Source: an uncultured Oscillospiraceae bacterium (lineage in GTDB: Bacteria; Bacillota_A; Clostridia; Oscillospirales; Oscillospiraceae). Taken from it: a stretch of 25,433 nucleotides of DNA. The position numbers were made by a program, and so were the translations under genes. The notes below the pieces were generated by a model that worked only from the letters and a program-made list of their open reading frames with translations, was not told the DNA's origin and searched no databases. The DNA is taken from NCBI GenBank assembly GCA_910579155.1, contig CAJTTS010000049.1, positions 1 to 25,433 on the forward strand, read 5' to 3'. Every line of letters starts with the position of its first letter. The first letter of the stretch is position 1. Below are positions 1 to 8,033 of this stretch, piece by piece.

Positions 1-89
1 TAGGTGGACGATACCTTGACCTTTTTCTTGCCTCCTTTATCAAAGGGCGCGGGCAAGCGGCGGTCAAATGCGAACAGTTTTGTACTCAT
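1..89 (-). CDS. Hypothetical protein, N-terminal fragment cut by the window edge
   Basis: Only the first 29 codons are inside the window; the gene continues past position 1. It starts with ATG at 89, preceded by AGGAGTG about 8 nt upstream, a good ribosome-binding site. The visible N terminus (MSTKLFAFDRRLPAPFDKGG, then a lysine-rich stretch) is basic and has no signal peptide or membrane segment. It lies 14 nt downstream of the 247-residue membrane protein gene and is probably the next gene of the ssb operon. No function can be assigned. Confidence 0.6.
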   Translation of the reverse strand, partial: MSTKLFAFDRRLPAPFDKGGKKKVKVSST

Positions 90-103
90 TTTGAATCACA
101 CTC

Positions 104-847
104 CTATTCTGTTGTTTTTATTTTGACATGGATCCCGTCAGCCATTGGTTCTGCCGCTGCGAATCCATTGCGAACCAGTTCCGCACATAGCGTAGGCCAA
201 CTGTCCCCATGGGGCAGCTCCTCCGCAGGAATACGGAACCCATCCTGTCCTGCGGCAACTGTCTCGTTGCTCAGCGCATTCAGATGCTGCATATTGGCTT
301 CTGCCCATTCAAAGGACAGCAGTCCATAATCAACCTCTTTCGCTTCTGCGGGCGCTTCCTCTTGCTCAGGGGCCTCTTCGGCAGGCTGCTCAGGGTTGGC
401 AGCCGATATGGTCGTGTAGACCAGGCCGGCAAATTGGAGATTTTGGACCCACACAGTAGCTCTCTGGTAGCCGCCAGCGCCATTGAGCAGAATTGTTAAA
501 GGCTGTCCGGCAGCAAACTGATCGAAAGCATTTGACATACTCCATACCCATCTGGCATCCGGGTACCGCATGGCAACCTGCTCCGTGATCTTCCGTTGCA
601 GCAGGCCAAACGCAGCAGCCAGAATTGATTGCTCCGTTACTGGCGCAGGCAGCATTAGCAGCGGAACAGGCTCAGTCTTGACCGGCTGCCTGGCCACATG
701 GAAAAGCACCCATAAGGCGTAGGCGATCAGACCGATCAGTAGTAGCAGCAGAAGCGGCCAAAGCCGGACAATGGTGAGCAGGACTGCGAGCAGCATGATC
801 ACAGTCAGTATGTCATGGAGCAGGTGTTTCTTCTTATCGGGTGTCAT
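104..847 (-). CDS. Hypothetical membrane-anchored protein, 247 aa
   Basis: I place the start at the ATG at 847 (MTPDKKKHLLHD) because GGGAGGA lies just upstream; the longer open frame upstream has no ribosome-binding site. The N terminus is short and basic, followed by two hydrophobic stretches at about residues 13-27 and 30-50, which could form a hairpin or one long membrane anchor. The rest is soluble: a mixed domain at about 60-150, a glutamate/alanine/proline-rich linker at about 150-175, and a short C-terminal domain. The start overlaps the end of the upstream 117-residue gene by 14 nt, so translational coupling is likely. It belongs to the ssb operon. I do not recognise the family. Confidence 0.7.
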   Translation of the reverse strand: MTPDKKKHLLHDILTVIMLLAVLLTIVRLWPLLLLLLIGLIAYALWVLFHVARQPVKTEPVPLLMLPAPVTEQSILAAAFGLLQRKITEQVAMRYPDARWVWSMSNAFDQFAAGQPLTILLNGAGGYQRATVWVQNLQFAGLVYTTISAANPEQPAEEAPEQEEAPAEAKEVDYGLLSFEWAEANMQHLNALSNETVAAGQDGFRIPAEELPHGDSWPTLCAELVRNGFAAAEPMADGIHVKIKTTE

Positions 848-1187
848 CCCTTTTTTCCTCCCTCGGTATTGGCAGATAGATATAAATTGTGTTGGACACT
901 TCTCCCTGATCAGTGGTACGAACGAGAACCGCAGCCGGACCGTTGACCCCGTCCGCTGTATCACCGAAAATAGGGCGGACTACAGCTTGGTCGTCCATAA
1001 CGTCTGGCATCCCGGATTCCTGGCACAGCTGGAAGTTGTATTGCTGTCCACAGCCTACCATGTGACTGATCAACTGTCGTTGTTGGGCTGTCAGGTAATT
1101 TCCGGTCAGTTGTCTCAATACGACTTCCAACTTTCTTCGCTTCTCTGTCTCAGTTCTTGCTTGAAATGCTTGGTTACGCAAACACAT
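834..1187 (-). CDS. Hypothetical soluble protein, 117 aa
   Basis: A 117-residue soluble protein with a helical, charged N-terminal half (residues 1-45, including ARTETEKRRKLEVVLRQL) and a beta-rich C-terminal half. The ATG at 1187 directly abuts a GGGGGG run, which is too close for normal initiation. The in-frame TTG two codons later would place that run at proper spacing and may be the real start. The gene follows ssb but is separated from it by a strong terminator hairpin (1202-1252). It overlaps the next gene by 14 nt. No family recognised; a structural or DNA-metabolism accessory role would be a guess from position only. Confidence 0.6.
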   Translation of the reverse strand: MCLRNQAFQARTETEKRRKLEVVLRQLTGNYLTAQQRQLISHMVGCGQQYNFQLCQESGMPDVMDDQAVVRPIFGDTADGVNGPAAVLVRTTDQGEVSNTIYIYLPIPREEKRDDTR

Positions 1188-1201
1188 CCCCCCTTAAACG
1201 C

Positions 1202-1252
1202 AAAAAAGGCGCACAGACCGCGGATGTGTTACCACGAACTGTGCGCCTTTTA
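1202..1252 (-). terminator. Intrinsic terminator between ssb and the next gene
   Basis: A 13-bp perfect inverted repeat (AAAAGGCGCACAG at 1204-1216 and its complement at 1239-1251) with a 22-nt loop. On the minus strand it is followed by a T run. It lies between ssb and the 117-residue gene, and no TATAAT-type promoter is visible between it and that gene. The downstream genes would therefore depend on read-through. Confidence 0.8.
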
Positions 1253-1287
1253 CGCCTGATATTCATTTGGCCCCCATAGGAAGCTGC

Positions 1288-1833
1288 TTAAAAGAAAGGA
1301 TTTCCCGCATCGCCGAAGCTCTCATACCCGGTAAATCCTCCGGGCATAGGATCGGGAGCCGGAGGAGTCTGGCCTTGGGGATGGCCCTGCGGCTGGGACT
1401 GAGGCGCAGGGGCGCCACTCTGCGGAGCCGGTGCGCCGCCGCCCTGGGGAGCCGTGCCGTCCGAGCTGGTCTGTCCGTTCTTCTGGCCATTGCCGCTGCT
1501 GGCATACTCGATCTCGTCCAGGTACAGAACCACACCCGTTCGGGTCTCATGGGTATCCTTGGTCTCCCAGGTCTCCTCGTCATAGCGGGCGACGATGTTG
1601 ATGTACGAGCCCTCCTTGAGCTTCATGCGCTTGATGCGCTCGCACATGTCCCCGAACGCCTTGACTGTGAAGTTGAGCCAGCGGTGCTTGTTCTCCGCCC
1701 TGCCGTCATAAATCCGTTTCCCAATCCGGAAGTTGGCGGCCTGCCCGCTGTTCTCAATATCGAAATAGCGGATGGCGGGGTCGTTGTTGTACCCTTTGGA
1801 TACAACAGCCTCTGTGATGATCATTTTCAGCAT
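1288..1833 (-). CDS. ssb: Single-stranded DNA-binding protein (SSB)
   Basis: The product coats single-stranded DNA during replication and recombination and recruits partners through its C-terminal tip. The 181-residue protein has an N-terminal OB-fold region (about 1-110) with SSB-like elements such as RWLNFTVKAFG and the KEGSYINIVARYDEE strand pair. A glycine/proline/glutamine-rich linker (about 112-170) follows, then a short tip ending GDAGNPFF. That tip matches the acidic-plus-Phe plan of SSB tails but is less acidic than the Escherichia coli type. The ATG at 1833 has a GGGG-containing site 9 nt upstream. It is first in its operon and sits behind a promoter and attenuator-type leader (1870-2032). 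It is likely the element's own SSB rather than the host housekeeping copy. Confidence 0.88.
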   Translation of the reverse strand: MLKMIITEAVVSKGYNNDPAIRYFDIENSGQAANFRIGKRIYDGRAENKHRWLNFTVKAFGDMCERIKRMKLKEGSYINIVARYDEETWETKDTHETRTGVVLYLDEIEYASSGNGQKNGQTSSDGTAPQGGGAPAPQSGAPAPQSQPQGHPQGQTPPAPDPMPGGFTGYESFGDAGNPFF

Positions 1834-1869
1834 GATGTAATGCCCCTTTCTGCAGGTCCTTCCCTGCCG

Positions 1870-2032
1870 TTGAAATAATATATTTCAACCCGCATTTCGC
1901 GGGCAGAAAACAAAAAAAGTGCCAAACAGCGCAATAGCGCTATTTGACACTCTGTGACACGGCAACTTTGTTTTCCAAAGAAAACACGGTAACTATTGTC
2001 TTGATTATAGCATGATAATTCTCAGAGGTCAA
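1870..2032 (-). promoter_or_regulatory. Leader module E: promoter, direct repeats, hairpin and terminator ahead of ssb
   Basis: Minus-strand promoter: -35 TTGACC at 2027-2032, 17-bp spacer, -10 TATAAT at 2004-2009. In the leader, R1 (GTTACCGT) is at 1986-1993 and R2 (GTTGCCGTG) at 1958-1966. Between them is a perfect 6-bp hairpin, GTTTTC-TTTG-GAAAAC. A terminator follows at 1912-1952 (AGTG-CAC base, GCGC core, seven T). Two more small hairpins lie at 1889-1902 (CCCGC/GCGGG) and 1870-1888, without a T run, before the ssb start. This is one of six related modules; the second terminator is weaker here than in the others. Confidence 0.75.
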
Positions 2033-2036
2033 TATG

Positions 2037-2912
2037 CTATTCATCGCGGTTACCATGGTTTTCTGTGGGCCGGGTGTCAAGAACCCACCTGAGCTTAGGC
2101 CCTGCCGGTGTGCGGCTGGGAATGTTGCGGCGGCGGTTATTCCGGTGCCAGCCATCTTTTCGTTCTGGAACGATTCCATCCAAATGGAAGCCAGCAGCTT
2201 TTACACTGCTGCCTCCTTCCTCTGGAAGCGTATAAGTAATAAATCGAGTATAGCCCATTGCTCTCCCCGCCTTAACGGTTGCTCCATACAGCTTGCTGCA
2301 GGCATTGAAATAGGCGGAATCACAGCATACACGGTTGATTTCCAGGGTAAACCCATCGTTGAGATGCCGCGCTTTGGGAATACTGGCGATAGCAACGCCT
2401 GCATATCTGCTTTCATTTGAAGAAATCAGGCCAACAGAAAATTTATGGCCCTGTGGAGCCTTATTGTGGCGGTGATAACGCTGGACATATTCCCTGGCTG
2501 CACGAAACGACAGAGGGACAATCCGCAGTTCAGAAATAAGCGCATACCGTTTCCCATCCACATAACGAAAACAGGGCCATATATCCTGGCTGCCGCATAT
2601 CACGAAACGTCCGATTCGATGTATGACAGGGATGCGCTGGCGAGTATATCTATCGTTCAGACTAGTTTGATACCCAAGCTCCCCCATGACCAACACCGCT
2701 GGATCCAAAGACAGAACCGGGCGGTGCAGCACAACGGGATTGTCCAAGGGATAGTATCCAGGCCCTGGCGATCCAAAATGGAATGCTCTCATGCCGGAAG
2801 GCATACGCCACTCCAGCCTGTTCATGATGGAGTCAAACTGTGCATCGGAAAAGACCTGGGAATCACGATACCAGATACCGTCAATACAGTATTGAAAAAT
2901 GTGATAGACCAT
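2037..2912 (-). CDS. XF1762-family protein (GNAT-like), 291 aa
   Basis: The C-terminal half (about residues 133-283) matches my memory of the XF1762 family, proteins of phages and mobile elements related to N-acetyltransferases. Landmarks are PLSFRAAREYVQRYHRHNKA, KFSVGL, GVAIASIPKARHL, LEINRVC, NACSKLYGATVKAG, GYTRFITYTLPEEGGSS and a final KLRWVL. The N-terminal 130 residues are an extra domain I do not recognise. The start codon overlaps the stop of the upstream gene as TGATG, with no independent ribosome-binding site, so translation is probably coupled. It is the last gene of the long operon that begins at 10391. The substrate is unknown. Confidence 0.72.
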   Translation of the reverse strand: MVYHIFQYCIDGIWYRDSQVFSDAQFDSIMNRLEWRMPSGMRAFHFGSPGPGYYPLDNPVVLHRPVLSLDPAVLVMGELGYQTSLNDRYTRQRIPVIHRIGRFVICGSQDIWPCFRYVDGKRYALISELRIVPLSFRAAREYVQRYHRHNKAPQGHKFSVGLISSNESRYAGVAIASIPKARHLNDGFTLEINRVCCDSAYFNACSKLYGATVKAGRAMGYTRFITYTLPEEGGSSVKAAGFHLDGIVPERKDGWHRNNRRRNIPSRTPAGPKLRWVLDTRPTENHGNRDE

Positions 2913-3370
2913 CAGGACTTACTGGATGCAGATTTATCTGGAGGTCCATCTGTTACCGCCAGATAGGAGCCAAGCAGGTGCATTCCCTTCCACTCATAGA
3001 TGGGGGTGCTGTCCTGGATATAAAATGTGATCTGATGTCCCTCAGCCGGGATCTTGTGGCGGTTTCGCAGTACAACCCGCAGGGCCGTCCCTTCCGCTTC
3101 CATCAGTATGGCCTTCGGACGGCGCAGAGCCACGGTGCGCTCCACACGCACCACGATGCCAGTAAGACACAGATAGTGTCCTCGCACAGCCACCAGGTAG
3201 AGATGCCCCCCGCTGACCGCCGCCAGCAGGGACAGCAGGAAAAGAGGCGCAGCGATTGTCATAGTGAAGAAAACCAGGAGAACATTCCCCGCAATCAGTG
3301 AGCACGCGGCCAGCGCCAACCGCATCAAAATCTGTGCCTGCAACGGCATTGGAATCTGTGTGCGTTCCAT
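2912..3370 (-). CDS. Hypothetical two-helix membrane protein, 152 aa
   Basis: Starts at the ATG at 3370 (MERTQIPMP), behind AAGGAGGAGCTT. The upstream TTG-started extension would overlap this ribosome-binding site and is unlikely. Two hydrophobic helices lie at about residues 14-35 and 38-60, followed by a basic, beta-rich soluble domain (about 65-140). The layout resembles small PH-like or accessory membrane proteins, but no family is recognised. It overlaps the XF1762-family gene by 1 nt and follows the 186-residue gene by 11 nt. Confidence 0.68.
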   Translation of the reverse strand: MERTQIPMPLQAQILMRLALAACSLIAGNVLLVFFTMTIAAPLFLLSLLAAVSGGHLYLVAVRGHYLCLTGIVVRVERTVALRRPKAILMEAEGTALRVVLRNRHKIPAEGHQITFYIQDSTPIYEWKGMHLLGSYLAVTDGPPDKSASSKS

Positions 3371-3381
3371 AAGCTCCTCCT

Positions 3382-3942
3382 TCAAATCAGCAGCAGGCGT
3401 CGTGTGCGCAGCAGCTCCAGCAGGGCGCCTATTACGGTGTCACGGGCAGGCGAGTGTTCCATCAAAGTCTCCAAAATACCGTCCGGAATTGTCTCTGCAA
3501 AGTAGATCATCTCTGTCAGCCGCTGTCTGCCGTCCTCGCCTAAAAGTGCGGAAGTCGGCCAGACCCTTTGTTCCTCCAGCCGAATCAGCTCACTCGCCGT
3601 CAGCCGCAGCCCCGCCTCGGTGATCCATTTCCAGACACGCCGAACCGGTTTGGACAGAAAGCAATCTGTCCATTTCCTGCTGTTGGGGCAAATGACACAG
3701 CCGGTCAGGAGCCGATAGGCGGCCAGAGTTCCTGTTTCCTCGGTGGTAATGACCAGGCCGCTGCCCTCCATCCGCCTGACCGCCTGCTCCTTGCCCTCCG
3801 GAACCGGCTGTGGACGGAGTCTCGCCTTTTTCCAGAGTCCAGCCAGCTCCGGTCCCAGTGCATAGACACAGCCGCAATGAGATACATAGTCAAGCCCGGT
3901 CCTGCGGGACCGTGTCAGCTCTCCTTTTGAGAGATACATCAT
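3382..3942 (-). CDS. Hypothetical protein, possibly helical/DNA-binding, 186 aa
   Basis: I choose the ATG at 3942 (MMYLSKGELTRSRR), with GAGG 8 nt upstream. The protein is rich in arginine and leucine and mostly helical. A CGCVY motif near residue 25 and a cysteine pair in TGCVICPNS could bind metal, but the cysteines do not form a full zinc ribbon. No membrane segment is seen. It sits between a zinc-ribbon membrane protein and a two-helix membrane protein in the long operon. A replication-initiator or winged-helix role is conceivable from its size and basic character, but nothing in the sequence proves it. Confidence 0.62.
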   Translation of the reverse strand: MMYLSKGELTRSRRTGLDYVSHCGCVYALGPELAGLWKKARLRPQPVPEGKEQAVRRMEGSGLVITTEETGTLAAYRLLTGCVICPNSRKWTDCFLSKPVRRVWKWITEAGLRLTASELIRLEEQRVWPTSALLGEDGRQRLTEMIYFAETIPDGILETLMEHSPARDTVIGALLELLRTRRLLLI

Positions 3943-3996
3943 ATCAATCACCTCAATTTGCTTATTTGCCCTTATTACACGCTCCAACCGGCAAAA

Positions 3997-4335
3997 TTAC
4001 AACAGCATCATCAAGGTGACCGCCAGAATAATAGCCCCAACCGCGCCGAGGATGACCAGCGCGATTTGTTTGACCAGTTCGGGATCCATTCCCTCGCCGC
4101 GAGCGCCGGAATCAATAGGCTGTATGTCATCATAGTAGCCATCATAATTTACATCCATTGGGTTGCTGGGTCTGGACCTGTGATGGGGCGCTTGTCTGGA
4201 TTTTTGTTGCGGGGGACGCTTCTTCCGCCGCCGGGTACCTGCTGCTTTCTCTATGCGCAGCGATTTCCCGCACTCAGGGCAGAAAGAAGCGGCGCCCCCC
4301 GGAAGGGAAGCGCCGCAATAGGGACAAAATTTCAT
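3997..4335 (-). CDS. Zinc-ribbon protein with C-terminal membrane anchor, 112 aa
   Basis: The ATG at 4335 has AGGAG 9 nt upstream. The N terminus is a double-CxxC zinc ribbon (CPYC at residues 4-7, CPEC at 19-22) of the kind common in small Firmicute proteins. A basic arginine/lysine/proline-rich linker follows (about 30-60), then an acidic tyrosine-rich segment (MDVNYDGYYDD), and a single hydrophobic helix at the extreme C terminus (about 87-112). The topology suggests a tail-anchored protein with the zinc ribbon in the cytoplasm. No specific role is evident. Confidence 0.72.
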   Translation of the reverse strand: MKFCPYCGASLPGGAASFCPECGKSLRIEKAAGTRRRKKRPPQQKSRQAPHHRSRPSNPMDVNYDGYYDDIQPIDSGARGEGMDPELVKQIALVILGAVGAIILAVTLMMLL

Positions 4336-4415
4336 TGTGATCCACTCCTTATCAAGTTGCTTTTCCGGCCTGTTGGCCAGTTGCTTGCACAAGGATGGAC
4401 AATATGAGTATACCA

Positions 4416-5219
4416 CTAAAACATCCGCCTGTCATCGGCTTGACCACTGCCACCTGTACTGCCATAAACACTGCCAAAAGCGCTGCCGAAACCGGGGGCT
4501 TGCGTTGGGGCTGCGGCCGGTGCAGGCGGCGGCGCTGCCGGGGGAGGACCAGGCTGACGCGCCGGAGAAGCCTCTGATGCAGCTTCCTGGCGTTTCTGGC
4601 CCTTTCGCTGTCCCCCCTCCTCTAAACGAGGCGCGTGGATCGCGGCCCAGTCCGCCATATATCTGGCTGACAGCCATGCTTTATAGTGGGCTGCTGTGGT
4701 AAACAGCAGTTCGTTGAGCTGCCGCCAGGTGAGGACCACCGATACATGCTGCTCTGGCGACTTGCCAAACCGGGGAACGATCAGGCCGGTCTTGTTTTCC
4801 TCTCCCGGACCGCTGTCAGCAGTAAGGAAATAGTCAGACTTCTCTGCCGTAGTAAGTTTGACGACTCGGGACAGGCTTTTGCCGTCAGGCCGGGACTTGC
4901 CGTAATAGGCCAGCCGCTTGGCAGAGGTTCCGCCCAAGTGTTCATAGAGCGCGTCTGACTTTCGCTCATTCTTATACTGCTGCATACGCATATGAAGGCT
5001 GCCGTTGGCGGCCTCCTGTGCCAAAGCCAGAAACTGCGGCACATCAATATAGATATGGATATTGCTGGTGTACCGCTGTCCGGCCGGACGGGACTTGTCA
5101 TAGGCCACAAACTGCAGATGTACCTTGTCCAGATGGAAACAGTCGTTCTTGACCTCCACAAAACAATTTCTGGCGTCTTTGCGGATAATCTGGTCCCGAT
5201 TGTCATTTTGATTTTCCAT
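4416..5219 (-). CDS. Hypothetical protein with an SSB-like disordered tail, 267 aa
   Basis: Residues 1-190 form a globular domain I do not recognise, containing RYTSNIHIYIDVPQFL and VSVVLTWRQLNELLF. After about residue 195 the chain becomes a lysine/glutamine stretch, then a proline/alanine/glycine-rich linker, and ends GQADDRRMF. A disordered Pro/Gly linker closed by an acidic patch and a terminal phenylalanine is the plan of SSB C-terminal tails, so this may be a second single-strand DNA-binding or replisome-interacting protein. That is inference from the tail only. The start region resembles that of the 205-residue neighbour (both begin MENQ behind AAGGAAGTGAAAC). Confidence 0.68.
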   Translation of the reverse strand: MENQNDNRDQIIRKDARNCFVEVKNDCFHLDKVHLQFVAYDKSRPAGQRYTSNIHIYIDVPQFLALAQEAANGSLHMRMQQYKNERKSDALYEHLGGTSAKRLAYYGKSRPDGKSLSRVVKLTTAEKSDYFLTADSGPGEENKTGLIVPRFGKSPEQHVSVVLTWRQLNELLFTTAAHYKAWLSARYMADWAAIHAPRLEEGGQRKGQKRQEAASEASPARQPGPPPAAPPPAPAAAPTQAPGFGSAFGSVYGSTGGSGQADDRRMF

Positions 5220-5251
5220 TTCCTATGTTTCACTTCCTTTGGAACATTTCA

Positions 5252-5869
5252 TCAGCCCTCACTCGGAAATTTGTAGCCGCATATGACCAGCGTAGAATCC
5301 AGGCTGGCATCCTTAATCTCGTAGCACAACCAACTTTTGCCGCAGGCTTTATGCTTCTCCTCCCGGACTGTGGCATATGCGGTCACACCAAGAAAAGTAA
5401 GCTGGGATAATTTCTTGTGTGTCCCATGCGCAGACATAGCGAACAGCCAGTTGTCAAAATAGCCTTTGAACCCATGGAGCTTTGCATCGGCCATCAGCCA
5501 CGCTTTCCATTCCTCATAGGCAGCAAGCCCGAATTTTTCCTTGTATTCCTCCGCAAAGGCAGCAATGGCCTCCCAACTGAAGGGACCGTTTTTCTGGGCC
5601 CATGTGCCTGTGACTCCTTCCGCCTTTGACACGTTCTCCTCAAACAAGACGTGATCAGCCCCATCGGCCACTCGGATCACGAGCCCGCTCTTCATGTGGC
5701 AATCGGCCTCATAGCCGCCAGTCCACTTACTGGCTGTGAACCAACGCACATGGCTATCGCTGCACGCTTGACGGATATACACCCGCCCGCTCTCTTTACA
5801 GCGGTAAAGGTCCTCACATAAACCCCGCTGGTCTCCCATAAAGGTGACCGTTCTGACTTGATTTTCCAT
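5252..5869 (-). CDS. Hypothetical protein, 205 aa
   Basis: A 205-residue soluble protein starting MENQVRTVTF. Its N-terminal half has short conserved-looking stretches (YRCKESGRVYIRQ, WTGGYEADCHMKSGLVIRVADG, VLFEENV). Its C-terminal half has a helical FAEEYKEKFGLAAYEEWKAW segment, followed by a beta-rich end. No catalytic motif or membrane segment is visible. It follows the 383-residue gene by 18 nt and precedes the SSB-tail protein by 32 nt. Its translation-initiation region is nearly duplicated in front of the next gene. Function unknown. Confidence 0.68.
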   Translation of the reverse strand: MENQVRTVTFMGDQRGLCEDLYRCKESGRVYIRQACSDSHVRWFTASKWTGGYEADCHMKSGLVIRVADGADHVLFEENVSKAEGVTGTWAQKNGPFSWEAIAAFAEEYKEKFGLAAYEEWKAWLMADAKLHGFKGYFDNWLFAMSAHGTHKKLSQLTFLGVTAYATVREEKHKACGKSWLCYEIKDASLDSTLVICGYKFPSEG

Positions 5870-5887
5870 TTTTTCGTTTCACTTCCT

Positions 5888-7039
5888 TCAAAAAAGACTG
5901 ACTTGCAGTTCCTCTGGCGGTGTTTGGACTTTGGCCGCGTTCCGCTGCAGAACAAGTTCCTCGATTCGTTCATCATCCAGCAGCTTTTCTGCCCGGCGCT
6001 GCCATATGTTGTCCAGGCCTGCCCAGCCATGTGTTAAAATCATTTGCTCCACCTTACGGATTCGCCGTCCCTTCGCAGCTTCCCGGCGGGCCTGCTTTTG
6101 CTCTTTGGCCGCCTTGAGCGTATCCGCCGCATGGGTCACCTGGATGCCATTTGCCACATCCTGAAGGTCCTGAAGGATGTCCCTGGTATCCATCCGAGCG
6201 GCCCGCAGGTTCAGGATTTCTATTTTCAGCGTGCTGTCACTCAATAAATCGCGGTGGAACTTGCCCATAACACGCCATACCACCTCGCGCCGCCCATATT
6301 TGACGATGGCCTCGCAGATTGTGAGGGATATGGTTTTTTTCAGCAGCTTACAACCCTTCTCCATACTGACCCTCTGCTCGTCTGGAAACAGGCCGTCCCC
6401 CTTTTCTATCCAGGTTTTCCGCACATCATAGAAGACGTTTCCCTTTTGAGGGACTAAATCCTTATCCAGTACGCTGCAATGCGAACAGCCCAAATGATCA
6501 GCGGCACATTGCATGGGGCTGTAATAGGTACGCCAGGTCTTACTCGTCCGTCCATAGTGGCTCTGCTGCTGGCAAACACGCCCCTTATGCGCTGCCTGAA
6601 ACTGCTCCCAAAGCTCCTGTGCCTCCGCCCACACTTTTTTGTGGGCTTCATCCACACTGCCCTCAAAGGTATAGGGGCGGTCGGTCTGGTGGCAGTTGCA
6701 TTGATAGACAACGTCGTCTGAATGGAGATCATACCGCTCGCTTTGCAGGAGCGGATGCCTGAGCGGACAGGGGGTGTCTGGGAAACGTGGACAAGGGAGT
6801 ACAGGGTTGTCGTTCTCTGCCCGCCAGTCGATTCCCTGATAAGCCAGATACCCGTTCCGGAAATGCCAGCCTTCAGCCAGCAGTCCGCAGGGGGTCTCAA
6901 AGACCATCCTGCCTAAGGTCTCGCTGTCATAGGTCCAGCCTCCATCATAAGGGCTGTATTCCCGCATCCCGGGCGGTGTGTCCTCCGGCGTGTAGCCCTC
7001 CGCCAGCAGGCGGCGGGTCAATTCATTGATCTTGTTCAT
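5888..7039 (-). CDS. Hypothetical cysteine-rich protein, 383 aa
   Basis: I choose the ATG at 7039 (MNKINELTRRLL), which overlaps the stop of the upstream zinc-ribbon gene as ATGA, the usual sign of coupling. An ATG five codons upstream is also possible. The N-terminal half is rich in cysteines and tryptophans (ETPCGLLAEGWHFRNGYLAY, PCPRF, CPLRHP, QCNCHQ, CSHC), suggesting one or more metal-binding modules at about residues 60-210. The C-terminal half (about 230-375) is helical and charged, with an alanine/arginine/lysine stretch (KEQKQARREAAKGRR) typical of nucleic-acid contact or coiled-coil regions. No enzyme family is recognised. Confidence 0.68.
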   Translation of the reverse strand: MNKINELTRRLLAEGYTPEDTPPGMREYSPYDGGWTYDSETLGRMVFETPCGLLAEGWHFRNGYLAYQGIDWRAENDNPVLPCPRFPDTPCPLRHPLLQSERYDLHSDDVVYQCNCHQTDRPYTFEGSVDEAHKKVWAEAQELWEQFQAAHKGRVCQQQSHYGRTSKTWRTYYSPMQCAADHLGCSHCSVLDKDLVPQKGNVFYDVRKTWIEKGDGLFPDEQRVSMEKGCKLLKKTISLTICEAIVKYGRREVVWRVMGKFHRDLLSDSTLKIEILNLRAARMDTRDILQDLQDVANGIQVTHAADTLKAAKEQKQARREAAKGRRIRKVEQMILTHGWAGLDNIWQRRAEKLLDDERIEELVLQRNAAKVQTPPEELQVSLF

Positions 7040-7263
7040 ATGCCAGGACATGGGACGAGGCCAAAGTGATTTACCATGGTATCCCGAAGCTCCGCCACCG
7101 TCAGGCCATACTCTTTCGCAATACACTCCTCGCAGACGATTGCTTGATACCCTAAGGCCCGGGAGATACGCTTTTCCCACGAATTTGTCCTTTCTGCGTT
7201 ACAAACCGGGCACGGGAGATCATCGTACCAGATGATCCGTTTAGGTTCCGTATATTCCGGCAT
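7036..7263 (-). CDS. Small zinc-binding protein, 75 aa
   Basis: The ATG at 7263 has GGAGG 8 nt upstream. The product has CPVC at residues 18-21 and CEEC at 44-47, a four-cysteine zinc-binding arrangement, followed by a helical segment and a final PCPGI. It starts just after the stop of the YkgJ-like gene and overlaps the 383-residue gene by 4 nt, so the three are translationally linked. The specific role is unknown. Confidence 0.7.
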   Translation of the reverse strand: MPEYTEPKRIIWYDDLPCPVCNAERTNSWEKRISRALGYQAIVCEECIAKEYGLTVAELRDTMVNHFGLVPCPGI

Positions 7264-7266
7264 AGC

Positions 7267-8016
7267 TCAGGCCTCCTGGTGGGCAGGCGGCTGTGCTTTC
7301 ATGATTTCCTCGCTCAAGCGGAGCAGCTTGTCTGCAGCAGCCTGGAATTGAGGCATGAACTCCTGGTTGGTATCATACTGGAGATAAAGCGTCTGGTAAA
7401 TCGCGTCCCAAAACATACTAAGGACGGGTTCAGACACTTTTGCTTCTTCCAACTTCATAATGGCCGGAGTCAGACTCATAAGCACTTTATTCCAGAGCAG
7501 ATAGAATTCGTCATGCTCCGGGATTCCGAACTTAGCCAGCCAACTGCGGACGGTATTGACCCGCTTGGCAGAGCCGCAGCTATGCTCGTTGAGCATATAC
7601 TTGACCTGCAGGTTATCCAGGTCTTCAATGGGCTCGCCGAACTTTTCACCTATTATGACCCGGCCCAGCGGAAACAGCGCGCAAACCGTAGGCTTACAAT
7701 TATGTACGCTGCACCGGCCATTCTCCAACAGCGGGCAAGCTCCCTTGGGTCCGTTGGAGAGCAGATGGACAATGGGGATATGGGAGTTGCGGCCGATATA
7801 TGCTTCAGTATAGGCATTGACTACTTCCTGCACGGTCATGCCCTTTTTCTTGGCAATATTGTAAATGTCGCGGGCATTGAAGATGATTGTCTCCTGGTGG
7901 ATACAGCACTTTCCGCACCTGCGGCACTTGAACCGGAATTCAGAATCCAGATTCAGCAGATGTTCCTCCAGGTGCTCAATGCCCTCACCGGTCTGCATCA
8001 TTTTGAATAGGTTCAT
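7267..8016 (-). CDS. YkgJ-family cysteine-cluster protein, 249 aa
   Basis: The signature is CRRCGKCC at about residues 32-39 (CxxCxxCC), followed by CPLLENGRCSVHNCKPTVC (about 94-112), the conserved cysteine set of YkgJ/Fe-S-cluster-type proteins thought to bind zinc or an iron-sulphur centre. The C-terminal half is helical and lacks other motifs. The ATG at 8016 (MNLFKMMQTG) has GGAGG 7 nt upstream. It sits between ligA and a small zinc-ribbon gene, but a terminator hairpin (8034-8069) separates it from ligA. The biochemical role of the family is not established; a modification or metal-centre role is a guess. Confidence 0.78.
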   Translation of the reverse strand: MNLFKMMQTGEGIEHLEEHLLNLDSEFRFKCRRCGKCCIHQETIIFNARDIYNIAKKKGMTVQEVVNAYTEAYIGRNSHIPIVHLLSNGPKGACPLLENGRCSVHNCKPTVCALFPLGRVIIGEKFGEPIEDLDNLQVKYMLNEHSCGSAKRVNTVRSWLAKFGIPEHDEFYLLWNKVLMSLTPAIMKLEEAKVSEPVLSMFWDAIYQTLYLQYDTNQEFMPQFQAAADKLLRLSEEIMKAQPPAHQEA

Positions 8017-8033
8017 GTTCTTACCTCCATAAA

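Noticed and set aside
1267..1878. A 203-codon plus-strand frame opposite ssb
   Set aside because: It mirrors the Pro/Gly/Gln-rich linker of ssb and contains arginine/leucine-rich low-complexity sequence; ssb on the other strand is convincing.
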